From Blastocatellia bacterium (GTDB lineage Bacteria > Acidobacteriota > Blastocatellia > HR10), in contig DATLZR010000024.1 of NCBI GenBank assembly GCA_035573895.1, positions 1 to 40,083 of the forward strand: a stretch of DNA of 40,083 bases, in the 5' to 3' direction. The notes below the pieces were generated by a model. It ran no database searches. It saw only the letters and a program-made list of their open reading frames with translations, and was not told the DNA's origin. A program made the translations under genes and the position numbers. Below, one piece after another: positions 30,628 to 38,557 of the stretch. The first letter of the stretch is position 1. The number at the start of each line of letters is the position of its first letter.

Positions 30628-31770
30628 TCACTGAGAAGTTCGTCCTTTTCCTTTTGGCCCGCTCAAAACGGGACCTGGAGCGGGCGTGAGAGGTCTTTCA
30701 GGGGCTGAACTCGGCGGAGGAAGTTGAAGATCTGTTCCCCGCATTCGACCAAATCCGTCATCGGTGGGGATTCGTCCCCTGCCGCCAGCATTAATGACCG
30801 GCGGGCGTAGACCGAAGCCCTCAGTCCGATTGAGCCGGGGCGTATTGACCCGGAGACCCAGTTTCGCCTCCGCTGGCGTCAGCGATGGCGCCGATGGGAC
30901 CCGGTCGCGTGAGTCGCCAGCTACGTTGCCCCCGGGATAACCGTAGGGGGTCCCCCACCAGTCGTAGTACCCATAGGGACAATAGACGAACGTTCGGCCC
31001 CAGGGAGAACGGTAGAAATAGCCGAAGGGAACGTAAGTGAAGAACCCAAAAACAGGATCGTAGACCCAGGAACCGGCTCGAAGGAACGCCCATTCGGTAA
31101 AATTCCGGCGTCGGGTGAGTGACAGATTCGCTGCCAGCATCGCCTCAGCGCGATCCTGAGCCCATAGGTCGAAATCATCCATCGGGTCATTCGCCTTGGC
31201 AATATGAATAGCTCCCTCCCGAATCTCGGCGGCGTTGCCCTTTTTTACCTTCAGCACTCGACCCCCGGCGAGGACGTCGAGCGAGCCCTTTCGCGTGCTG
31301 ATCCGGGTTGCTGAAGGGCTGACATCAATCCGAAACAGTCCATCGTCCTTAATGCGCAGAGTTGCCTGTGGTGTTTTCAGACGGAGAGTGATGTCCTTAT
31401 TGAGTTCTCCGGCCTCAAGGATCCCCCTGCCGGAGAGGAGCTCGATTTCGATGAGAGGAAGGTTTGTTTCTACCAGGACGGCTTCGCTGCCTCGATCCAG
31501 CCGGAGAACCGATCCCGGATTGAGTAGAATCTCAACGCGACCCGTCGAGCCGGTCATGACGTGATCTCCGTTATCGAGCTGATCCTGCCGCGTGAGCTTC
31601 TCCCAGGACATCCCCGTGCTTGACCTGTAGACAACCTCACCCTGCGTATAGTTGATCATCCCCGCCCGCGCCGAAACAACGTACTGTCCCGGGGCACTGT
31701 CGGCGAAGGTCAGGAGTGTGAGGATAGCTCCGAGACCTACCATCAGGAATGTTCTCACTGTTTTTCGCAT
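30628..31770 (-). CDS. Secreted FecR-domain protein with Tyr/Trp/Pro-rich C-terminus
   Basis: Starting at ATG 31770 (SD AGGAGG, spacing about 8), this 380-residue protein has a signal peptide (TFLMVGLGAILTLLTFADSAPGQ). A FecR-type beta domain is at about 40-190 (GEVVYRS, LDNGDHVMTGSTGRVEILLNPGSVLRLDRGSEAVL, STRKGSLDVLAGGRVLKVKKGNAAEI). A segment WAQDRAEAMLAANLSLTRRRNF and an aromatic-rich part (WVYDPVFGFFTYVPFGYFYRSPWG) follow, then a Pro-rich end. The same architecture recurs in Acidobacteriota, but the function is undefined. It is not next to a FecI sigma factor or TonB receptor, so iron signalling is unlikely. A good sigma70 promoter and a terminator make it monocistronic. Confidence 0.87.
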   Translation of the reverse strand: MRKTVRTFLMVGLGAILTLLTFADSAPGQYVVSARAGMINYTQGEVVYRSSTGMSWEKLTRQDQLDNGDHVMTGSTGRVEILLNPGSVLRLDRGSEAVLVETNLPLIEIELLSGRGILEAGELNKDITLRLKTPQATLRIKDDGLFRIDVSPSATRISTRKGSLDVLAGGRVLKVKKGNAAEIREGAIHIAKANDPMDDFDLWAQDRAEAMLAANLSLTRRRNFTEWAFLRAGSWVYDPVFGFFTYVPFGYFYRSPWGRTFVYCPYGYYDWWGTPYGYPGGNVAGDSRDRVPSAPSLTPAEAKLGLRVNTPRLNRTEGFGLRPPVINAGGRGRIPTDDGFGRMRGTDLQLPPPSSAPERPLTPAPGPVLSGPKGKGRTSQ

Positions 31771-31791
31771 CGTCATCACCTCCTGCTCGTT

Positions 31792-31819
31792 ATTCTACCG
31801 ATGAGCTTTGGCCTGTCAA
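31792..31819 (-). promoter_or_regulatory. Predicted promoter of the FecR-domain gene
   Basis: On the minus strand, TTGACA (31819-31814), 16 bp, then TAGAAT (31797-31792). This is a near-consensus sigma70 promoter with a leader of about 15 nt that still contains the AGGAGG. Confidence 0.75.
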
Positions 31820-32022
31820 TTTCTTTCTTCTTGGTGATGATTAAAATTTTGTAACCGGACAGGTCGTGGGACCGACGCAGCCGCCCCGGAATTCAGATGA
31901 TGCAGCGGTGATAAGCAACCGAGAGGAAATCGGATGGATGTCTTGCCCATTTTTCACGGGTGTAATGGGTGGCCTCATCCTGCTTGCCATGGTTCGGGCA
32001 TCTGGGTCATGATAGGGCCGTG

Positions 32023-32508
32023 ATGGAGAGAGGGTTTTTTCAACAAGCAACGTTATTCATGCTCGTGCTTACTGCTGCATGTCTGGCGCTGAATGTCGTG
32101 GGCTGGATTCGCTTGCGCGCGTTGTGGCGCGTGGCTTCGGGGAGGCAGGGAGCGCTTTCTCCGCGTGAGACCCACGGTCTCAATCAATTGACCGGCCTCA
32201 TTCGCCTGGAGGCCGGATACTTCACAATGCTTTTTCTCTATGTGCTGGTCTATCCAGGTGTGCTCGCCCTCTGGCCGGTTATCTTTGTCGTCCTGTATCA
32301 CTGGTTGGGGTGGGCAGCCAATGAAGTGACGCGCACGACCTTGCATCTCGCTGCCACTCTCCAACGCAAGGTGACTCCTCCTTCATCTTTTCGCCTGCGG
32401 GTGCGCCGCGCCCTCGCTGTGATTGGCGTGCTCGATGTCATCGAGGCGGCCATCCTCGTTTACATTATGATTGCACTCGGTAAATCCCTCCGTCATGTTC
32501 TCGGTTAG
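32023..32508 (+). CDS. Small integral membrane protein of unknown function
   Basis: Starting at ATG 32023, this 161-residue protein has about four hydrophobic segments: LFMLVLTAACLALNVVGWI, YFTMLFLYVLVYPGVLALWPVIFVVLYHWLGW (probably two) and ALAVIGVLDVIEAAILVYIMIAL. Short charged loops separate them. I do not recognise a family. The frame opens earlier (31969), but those residues are not membrane-like or family-like. It stands alone between the divergent FecR gene and a convergent coiled-coil gene. Composition and codon use fit its neighbours, so it is probably real. Confidence 0.75.
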   Translation: MERGFFQQATLFMLVLTAACLALNVVGWIRLRALWRVASGRQGALSPRETHGLNQLTGLIRLEAGYFTMLFLYVLVYPGVLALWPVIFVVLYHWLGWAANEVTRTTLHLAATLQRKVTPPSSFRLRVRRALAVIGVLDVIEAAILVYIMIALGKSLRHVLG

Positions 32509-32653
32509 CGATCTCAAAGATTTTGTGGTTAGAAGCCCGTCTCGGCTATCCCGATAATCCAACACTTGCGCTTCGTCGCTGGGAGCAGGATTTGCGTGAT
32601 GAGGAATGACGGCGGCTGTGCAGTCGCCCTTGGTGGCCGACCCGAGTACCGGG

Positions 32654-32992
32654 TCAGGCGCGAGGAGGAGCCGGCTTGAACAATACTTCCAGTTGTCGCT
32701 CGATTCGATCTAAGCGTTGTTCAACAAGTGCGATGCGTTGCTCGACGGCCACGAAGCGCTGCTCGAACCGCTTCTCGAGTGAATTGAATCGTTCGTCAAA
32801 CCGCTTCTCGAGCGAATTAAATCGCTCGTCAAAGCGCTTCTCGAGCGAATTGAACCGCTCGTCAAACCGCTTCTCTAACTGGTCAAGCAATCGCTCAACC
32901 TGACGCAGGTTGAGCCAGGAAGCGCCAAAGATGGCGAAGACCAGACTTGCCACGGCAATCGTCGCGGAGATGATCGCAACCGTCGGATTCAT
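32654..32992 (-). CDS. Small membrane-anchored coiled-coil protein with 11-residue repeats
   Basis: Starting at ATG 32992, this 112-residue protein has one N-terminal membrane segment (VAIISATIAVASLVFAIFGASW). A continuous coiled coil follows, in which the unit EKRFDERFNSL is repeated three times, then EKRFEQRFVAVEQRIALVEQRLDRIERQLEVL. The 11-residue (hendecad) period suggests a right-handed or straight coiled coil facing the cytoplasm or periplasm. The upstream part of the frame (to 33130) has no coding character. There is no obvious SD, so the start is tentative. Partner and function are unknown. Confidence 0.75.
   Translation of the reverse strand: MNPTVAIISATIAVASLVFAIFGASWLNLRQVERLLDQLEKRFDERFNSLEKRFDERFNSLEKRFDERFNSLEKRFEQRFVAVEQRIALVEQRLDRIERQLEVLFKPAPPRA
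32769..32880. repeat. 33-bp tandem repeat inside the coiled-coil gene
   Basis: Three full copies (32769-32801, 32802-32834, 32835-32867) plus a partial fourth, beginning CGCTTCTCGAG on the plus strand. The copies differ at only a few bases, so recent expansion and length variation are likely. Confidence 0.88.
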
Positions 32993-33432
32993 CGGATGCG
33001 AAGGATAGCATTCATGGCCCTGGATAAGCAATGCGGAAGACCATTCAATCAAGCGCTTCCGTGGAGGACGTGCGTGGTGCTGGATTCCTTCCTTTTCTCC
33101 TCTGCAAATAATGATCTCCCGGCGGATCACCGGCGGATGAAAGATTCTAACGGGTTACCGTTCGGTTGGTGAATTTCGTCCGTTGGCAAACGCACCCTCA
33201 TTCTATATGCCGTGCATGAGCACATGGGCCATCCCGTGTGAACGATCCTTTCCCCCTACAGCGCTCCTCTCCACTCAGAGGAGCGCGTGGTCAGACTTTC
33301 CAGGGCAGCTATGATCTTCCGGTGGGCCCGTTATTTTCATTGATCCTGTTCCGTGGTCCTGGTCTTATTTCGAGAGGGGTGAGTCTACGGGAGAATGCCC
33401 TAAGCTTTCGGGAAGATCCTGAACGTTCCCTC
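32993..33432. other. Gap between the coiled-coil and NxxGxxAF-repeat genes
   Basis: About 440 bp without a gene I can support. The one clear element is a perfect hairpin, GCGCTCCTCT (33261-33270) and AGAGGAGCGC (33277-33286) with a 6-nt loop. It lacks a T-tract on either side and lies 150 bp behind the end of the NxxGxxAF-repeat gene. Confidence 0.55.
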
Positions 33433-35865
33433 CTACATCCCGGGAGGAGCTGTTCGTCGAACGAGGAGAAGTGCCGTAGGGAAGGGAGAAAGATCAACTG
33501 CTGCCGACACGAGGATATCGCCCTGATTATTCAGAGTCACGCCGTGAAATTCCGTGAGCCGTCTCATTGTATCATCCGGCAGTGACTGGCCGTTGAGGAG
33601 AATGGGACTGAGGCCGTCAGTCGTGGAAAGAAAGATGCCGCGTCCGGCCGTCCCCCAGCGAGCATAAAAAGCAACATCACCTCGATCGTTGACAGCCGGT
33701 CGGGCGACCCCCCGAAAGACTTCGCCGTCAGTTCCGGGAGCTTCCATCCCGCTGATGGCGACAGCACGGAGCTGGTTTTGATCGTAGACGAAGACACCGC
33801 TTCGCTCTTCGCCGATGAAAACCGAGTCGAAGACGATGACCCCTTGATTGTTGATCATAACGCTGCCAAACGTTCCTAGAGCTTCTCCGTTCGTGCCCGG
33901 CACCGGTTGCTCTGAGCGGGCGATGATTCGGGTTCGCCCATTGGAGTAGAGGAGGACGGCCTCGGAGGTATCATCCAGTTCTGCTGTGAAGACAAGATCG
34001 CCTCGGTCATTTAGCCAGAGATCCTTCGAAGCCAGCAAGCCATATCGTAAACTGGTTCCTGGAACAAGCTGAGGGGTGATGGCGATCACCTGAAGAGGCC
34101 TGCTCGGTGGGGCAAGGACGATGGCTTCCTGTTCCGTCGCATTTTGATCAATGCTACAGGTGAAGGCCACGGTTCCTGCGGAGTTAATCACGGCGTGACC
34201 AAAGCCACTGAACGTCGCTCGGGCCAATCCGGGGACAGGTTGACCGGTCAGCGCGACTGCCTCCACCGTTTCTCCTGAAACCCGGAAAACGCCCATCGTG
34301 GCCGTCCCGCCGGTAATTTGAGCTGTGAATGCCAGGCGACTCTGGCCGGCAACCCGGCGACGCTGCGAAGGGGTTTCGCCGAGCGCCCGAAAAATTCCCC
34401 CGTTGGTTCCAGATGCTAACTTCCCCATGAGAATCCGGGGATTGGATCCCTCCTGGCTAGCGCGATAAATACCGAGTCCATTGCCGCTCATCTCGGCGGT
34501 GAAACTCACTTCTCCATCATCCCCCAGACCGACATCCGTTGACAGGCGAAGGTGGCGAGGGGCAGGGATCGTTGTTTCCGATGTAATCGCTGCGCGAATC
34601 TGGCCCGCCTCCCACAGATAGATTCCTTCGGTTGTCGGCTGGACCGTCTCACCAGCGAAAGCGAGAATTCCTGATGCATTCAGAGCAAGGTCGCCCGTTG
34701 GAATAAAGCGTCGAGCACTGCTTCCTGTCACGGTCTGTGCTGACAATATGACGAGATTCAGTGCGCCGCGGCGAAAGAGGAAGATTCCTCGGGCGTTGTC
34801 GTCAAACGTAACTTGGACAGCCCACTCACCGAGGAGATTACTCCTGACCGGCGAGAACGAAACAATCCGCCTTTGCCCGGCGGCGGGAATTGGCCGGCCT
34901 CCCAGGAGCACCGGCTGGGCAGTGCCGTTGGTGGTAGTGAAGATGCCACCCGCTGCTTGTCCCCCGATGACGGCCCCCTCAAACGCGACCTCACCACTTG
35001 TGGAGATGAGAGTGGCATTACTAAAGCGGCTGAATCGCCCACCGATTCCCGGAGCTGTTTGTCCTGCCACAACGACAGTGCTCCATGCTCCGGCCCGGAA
35101 GAGAAATAGACCGGAGGACGCCTGTCCCCCTTGAACGCCGGCTTGGATCAATATGGTTCCATCAGGTGCAAGCGCTTGGACACTCGCTGCGGTGAACTGA
35201 CCACCGACAGTCCCTGGAGCTGGCATGTTGAGGACGGCAACCGGTTGGAGAGTCCCGGCGAAAAGGAAAGCGCCCAGGTCTGTATCGCGGAACAGTCCCG
35301 TGAAGGCCACCTCTCCGTTATCCCCGACAAACACGTTCAAGAAGTCCTGGAACGAAGCGAAAACAGGCCCGGGCACCCGATCTCCGGAGGAAACGATGAC
35401 GCGAATATCCTTCGTCTCAGCCCGATGGAGGAAAACTGCAACTCCTCGCTGGCTACCAAAAAATGATGCGATAAAGGCAACATCCCCTCGATTGTTTATG
35501 CCCACGCTGGTGAAGCGGTCGAAAAAGAGGGAATCCCGTCCCGGCACCTTTTGCGCAGTGAGTGCAAGAGGGCTAATAGAATCTCGGGACTGCAAATACA
35601 AACCCGATCCCCCACCGGCAATAAAGGCTATCTGTCCGGCGTCGTTCAGCGCGATATTGCCAAATTGCGAGAAACTCCCCTCGGCCTCCAGAGCAGTGCC
35701 AGTCAGAGCGACTACCTGGAGGGTTCTCTCCGGCGGCGCTTGAGCACGGGCCAGGGGAGAGCAATAGTGAAGACCAATCAGAGCCCAGCAGATCGTTACA
35801 ACCAGATAGCTCTTGTTCTTTGAACTATCACAAACGACTAAGCTCAGAAGCCCCCGTCTCCACAT
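33433..35865 (-). CDS. Large secreted protein of NxxGxxAF-type tandem repeats
   Basis: Taken from ATG 35865, this protein is 810 residues. A signal sequence lies at about 15-45 (SYLVVTICWALIGLHYCSPLARAQA). The rest is built from about a dozen repeats of 50-70 residues around a core such as ALNDAGQIAFIA, INNRGDVAFIA, VGDNGEVAFTG, LGDDGEVSFTA, LNDRGDLVFTA and VNDRGDVAFYA. Between cores come GQxxPG...F..F and R-ILV strands, so a beta-propeller-like or stacked-sheet fold is likely. Proteins with these repeats are frequent in Acidobacteriota and related groups, without known function. Some cores are degenerate (APDGTILIQA). A GTG at 35874 is an alternative start. It probably lies at or beyond the cell surface; no anchor is seen. 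Confidence 0.87.
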   Translation of the reverse strand: MWRRGLLSLVVCDSSKNKSYLVVTICWALIGLHYCSPLARAQAPPERTLQVVALTGTALEAEGSFSQFGNIALNDAGQIAFIAGGGSGLYLQSRDSISPLALTAQKVPGRDSLFFDRFTSVGINNRGDVAFIASFFGSQRGVAVFLHRAETKDIRVIVSSGDRVPGPVFASFQDFLNVFVGDNGEVAFTGLFRDTDLGAFLFAGTLQPVAVLNMPAPGTVGGQFTAASVQALAPDGTILIQAGVQGGQASSGLFLFRAGAWSTVVVAGQTAPGIGGRFSRFSNATLISTSGEVAFEGAVIGGQAAGGIFTTTNGTAQPVLLGGRPIPAAGQRRIVSFSPVRSNLLGEWAVQVTFDDNARGIFLFRRGALNLVILSAQTVTGSSARRFIPTGDLALNASGILAFAGETVQPTTEGIYLWEAGQIRAAITSETTIPAPRHLRLSTDVGLGDDGEVSFTAEMSGNGLGIYRASQEGSNPRILMGKLASGTNGGIFRALGETPSQRRRVAGQSRLAFTAQITGGTATMGVFRVSGETVEAVALTGQPVPGLARATFSGFGHAVINSAGTVAFTCSIDQNATEQEAIVLAPPSRPLQVIAITPQLVPGTSLRYGLLASKDLWLNDRGDLVFTAELDDTSEAVLLYSNGRTRIIARSEQPVPGTNGEALGTFGSVMINNQGVIVFDSVFIGEERSGVFVYDQNQLRAVAISGMEAPGTDGEVFRGVARPAVNDRGDVAFYARWGTAGRGIFLSTTDGLSPILLNGQSLPDDTMRRLTEFHGVTLNNQGDILVSAAVDLSPFPTALLLVRRTAPPGM

Positions 35866-36014
35866 AGACGACACACTCTCGGACTGTGAGCGCGAACTTA
35901 CGCCTGACCCCCGGGATCCAGGACATTAATGGGGAAGCGACACATTGTTGAGGCTGTGTTCTCCTCTGGATGGCCGTTGCAGCTGACGTAACTCTGCATG
36001 TGGTCCCGGTCCGG

Positions 36015-36485
36015 TTAGTCGCATGTCCCCCATCTCTCGTTCACCATCCGTTCTCTCCCGCGAAATTGAATCGGGGGGATCAAGCGACCAACTATTGGTG
36101 TAATCGTGCGGTAGGTATAAAGTACCTCGACTTCAACGAGGTCACATGGCCCGCCGGCATTGTTCTCCCGTGCTGCGCCGGATGCACGACGACCTCTCCA
36201 GCTCCGGACATTGATATGGGCGTTCTGACCGGGCAAGAGGTCGCTCCACCGCTTGGCTGCCTGCTTGATCAATCCCAGCCGGGTCCCGTTCTGTTCGCCG
36301 ACGCCGGTGACGGCAAATCGAGCGCCGGCTCCGGCCGCATACTGAACTGTTACCCACGCGAAGGCCAATCGGCCGAGATCAACAATCGCAAGGATGAGGA
36401 AAAGAAGAAGGGGAATAACAAAGGCGGCTTCAACGAGCGACTGACCCCGCTGCCGGCGGCTCGTCCGTACTCGCGCTCGTTCCAT
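36015..36485 (-). CDS. TadE-like pseudopilin, copy 1
   Basis: This 156-residue protein begins with a basic stretch RRQRGQSLVEAAFVIPLLLFLILAIVDLGRLAFAW, the TadE signature (RGQxxVExAxxxP + hydrophobic helix + DxGR), followed by AAGAGARFAVTG. TadE/TadF are pseudopilin-like minor components of the Flp/Tad secretion system. The remaining part (QAAKRWSDLLPGQNAHINV) is usual. The Tad ATPases and secretin are not in the window. It follows the TadG-like gene by 130 bp that contain a strong imperfect hairpin. Confidence 0.88.
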   Translation of the reverse strand: MERARVRTSRRQRGQSLVEAAFVIPLLLFLILAIVDLGRLAFAWVTVQYAAGAGARFAVTGVGEQNGTRLGLIKQAAKRWSDLLPGQNAHINVRSWRGRRASGAARENNAGGPCDLVEVEVLYTYRTITPIVGRLIPPIQFRGRERMVNERWGTCD

Positions 36486-36520
36486 ACCCCTAGAATCAAA
36501 TCATACAGTGACCTAAGTGA

Positions 36521-36583
36521 GATGGGGCGGGCCTGCCCTTCACCTGTCGTCAGCTCGCCTTCTAGCGGGTCGCCTGCCCCATC
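36521..36583 (-). repeat. Inverted repeat between the TadG-like and TadE genes
   Basis: GATGGGGCGGGC (36521-36532) pairs with GCCTGCCCCATC (36572-36583) with one G-T wobble. There is no T-tract on the minus strand. It could stabilise or partly stop the transcript between the TadG-like gene and the downstream TadE gene. Confidence 0.6.
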
Positions 36584-36615
36584 TGGTTACGAAGGGTGAA
36601 AAACCCTGTCACGGG

Positions 36616-37917
36616 TTACTGGATCAGACGATATCCCAATTGCTGGCCGATCTTCTTGAACAAATCCCGGATGGCCGTGCTGTTGGGAGCAACATAATAG
36701 TGATCGTCCGTTCCAGGTCGAGAGGAGGCTACATACTTGAGGAGCTGTCCGTCACTATAGTCGGTGCAGCCATTCCTGCAGTAGCGAATGACAAAGATTT
36801 CAATCTTCTGCTGCTTGGCCAAATCTGCTTCAGTGCGAACGGCCTGATCAAGACATCCATTGTCATCGCAGTGGCAGGTAGTAACCCCCATTCCGTAATA
36901 GGCATTCGCGTCTGGATTCCGAGCCGTTCCGTCGCAATAGGTCGGCCCGTCGTCGTTCCCACCGTCAGTCAGCAGGATCATTACCTTGCGGAACCGGTCC
37001 GGATTCCCGCCTTCGCTGTAGGGAGGATCAGGGGTGAGTACGTGGCGCCCCCACTTGATCCCTTCGGAGATAATCGTCCCAGAGCTGGCAGTGGTTGTGG
37101 CCGGCGCGGTCATCTTTCTGATCGCATTCTTGATGGCGGTTTTGCTCGTCGTCAAGCCCATCGTTGGAGGGATCGGTACGAGACACGTTTCGTACACCTT
37201 CACCTGATTGAGGGTCCCGTCGGCATTCCGGCAACCGTCCGGTAGACCATCCACTCCCGCCGGGATGCGGACTTTGGATCGGAAGGGAACCAAACCGATC
37301 TTGACGGACTGAACGCTCCCCTCAGGCATGAGTAAATCCACAAGCTGGTTGGCAGCGTTTCGGACATTGGCGATTGGAGTGCCGTTCATACTTCCGCTGT
37401 TATCAATGACCATGACTACTTCCAGATCATTGAACCCAGCACAGGCCGATGCCGTCACGGTTCGACTCCGAATTCCTGCCAGGGCCAGGAATGTCATCGG
37501 AACATCCACCCGACCGTTGACGCAAAGCGTGCGGACCTGTGACCCCGGCTCCAAACTCTGTATTTGCGCCTCCGGGTAATTTCGTGTGAGATATTCTGAG
37601 GCTCCGGTAGACACTGCTCCTTGAGTCATATCCGGGTCGTCCGTGAGCCGAATCGCTCCCGCCAGGGCAGCCGAATCAACGGCTCCTTGCAACCTCACCT
37701 TGGCGATATAGACGCGCCCAAAGTCTATCCCTATCCCTGCCATACCAAGCACAATTGGCATGGCGATGGCGATGATGGGGAGTACTTGTCCGCCGGCACG
37801 TTCGCGCTGCCGAGTCTCACGGCACGGGCATGACCGTCCGCGCCCGGAGCTGAAACGGCGAGGGGACAATGTTCCGAAGAATGGCAACACTGCCGAAAAG
37901 TAAGAAGCGATACGCAT
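36616..37917 (-). CDS. TadG-like protein with von Willebrand factor A domain
   Basis: This 433-residue protein has a Tad-type N-terminal helix (GGQVLPIIAIAMPIVLGMAGIGIDFGRVYIAKVRLQGAVDSAALAGA). A linker follows, then a VWA domain from about residue 165 with the MIDAS motif VVMVIDNSGSMNG (DxSxS) and ILLTDGGNDDGP. Cys-rich insertions (YGMGVTTCHCDDNGCLD, RYCRNGC) stabilise it outside the membrane. TadG proteins lie in the envelope with the Flp/Tad apparatus; the VWA domain suggests metal-dependent adhesion. The start at 37917 is supported by GGAGGTGACCT just upstream although this overlaps the previous gene by 101 bp, an unusually long overlap. Confidence 0.88.
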   Translation of the reverse strand: MRIASYFSAVLPFFGTLSPRRFSSGRGRSCPCRETRQRERAGGQVLPIIAIAMPIVLGMAGIGIDFGRVYIAKVRLQGAVDSAALAGAIRLTDDPDMTQGAVSTGASEYLTRNYPEAQIQSLEPGSQVRTLCVNGRVDVPMTFLALAGIRSRTVTASACAGFNDLEVVMVIDNSGSMNGTPIANVRNAANQLVDLLMPEGSVQSVKIGLVPFRSKVRIPAGVDGLPDGCRNADGTLNQVKVYETCLVPIPPTMGLTTSKTAIKNAIRKMTAPATTTASSGTIISEGIKWGRHVLTPDPPYSEGGNPDRFRKVMILLTDGGNDDGPTYCDGTARNPDANAYYGMGVTTCHCDDNGCLDQAVRTEADLAKQQKIEIFVIRYCRNGCTDYSDGQLLKYVASSRPGTDDHYYVAPNSTAIRDLFKKIGQQLGYRLIQ

Positions 37918-38332
37918 AGGTCACCTCCACAGTCACCATATCTTGGCCGGAATTATCCCGCCCATACGTCACAGTTGTCGTCGGCCCGGGTCCTGGCAGG
38001 CGGTCGGTGAGCGTGCGCACAAGCTCCTGTACCTCTGAGACCGGGGCTCGCTCAGCAGCCAATCGCGCTCCATCTCGGCTCGCATTGTAAATCGTGAGAT
38101 AAGAATTAATCGCATTGCCGATCTCGATGAGCCCAAAGAGCAAAATCGCCACGATCGGGAGTACCAAAACGAACTCCACGAGCGCCTGCCCGAGTGCAGG
38201 ATTTTCGACCCGGTTCATCATGTTTCCAACCCGATAGTCAGTTTTTCGTTCTTGAGCACCTGTGCTTTTAGCTCGCACTGTTGTCTCTGCCTCTTTCATC
38301 TGTTGGAGCAGAGCCCAATCGGTTTGAAACAC
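37817..38332 (-). CDS. TadE-like pseudopilin, copy 2
   Basis: From the GTG at 38332 (AAGGAG upstream), this is a 171-residue protein. The TadE signature is NPALGQALVEFVLVLPIVAILLFGLIEIGNAINSYLTIYNASRDGARLAA. A basic, hydrophilic stretch of about 45 residues precedes it; a later start (ATG 38221 or 38218) would leave a more typical leader, but the SD favours the long form. It is the first gene of a TadE/TadG-like/TadE set; copies 1 and 2 are only distantly alike. Its promoter is probably TTGACT/TAAATT at 38385-38356. Confidence 0.87.
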   Translation of the reverse strand: MFQTDWALLQQMKEAETTVRAKSTGAQERKTDYRVGNMMNRVENPALGQALVEFVLVLPIVAILLFGLIEIGNAINSYLTIYNASRDGARLAAERAPVSEVQELVRTLTDRLPGPGPTTTVTYGRDNSGQDMVTVEVTYAYRFLLFGSVAILRNIVPSPFQLRARTVMPVP

Positions 38333-38355
38333 CCCTTCTCCTTGACGCCGAGGGC

Positions 38356-38385
38356 AATTTAATGATGGCTTACAAATGGAGTCAA
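38356..38385 (-). promoter_or_regulatory. Predicted promoter of the TadE/TadG-like cluster
   Basis: On the minus strand, TTGACT (38385-38380), 18 bp, then TAAATT (38361-38356), in an AT-rich gap 25 bp before the GTG start. Confidence 0.45.
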
Positions 38386-38557
38386 TCGGTTAAGCAGAGT
38401 ATTTTTCTTTGGGCCGACACCCGATAGAGGGAGGATGAGTGCTAAGCAATGTTCTGGCTCTTTCTTTACAGGCCAAGAAGATTACGGAGGTCCACGGAGA
38501 TTGATTCCTCTCATCCGAGCGTGGTAATGTGACAGCCCCTGAGCATGGAATTTTGTT

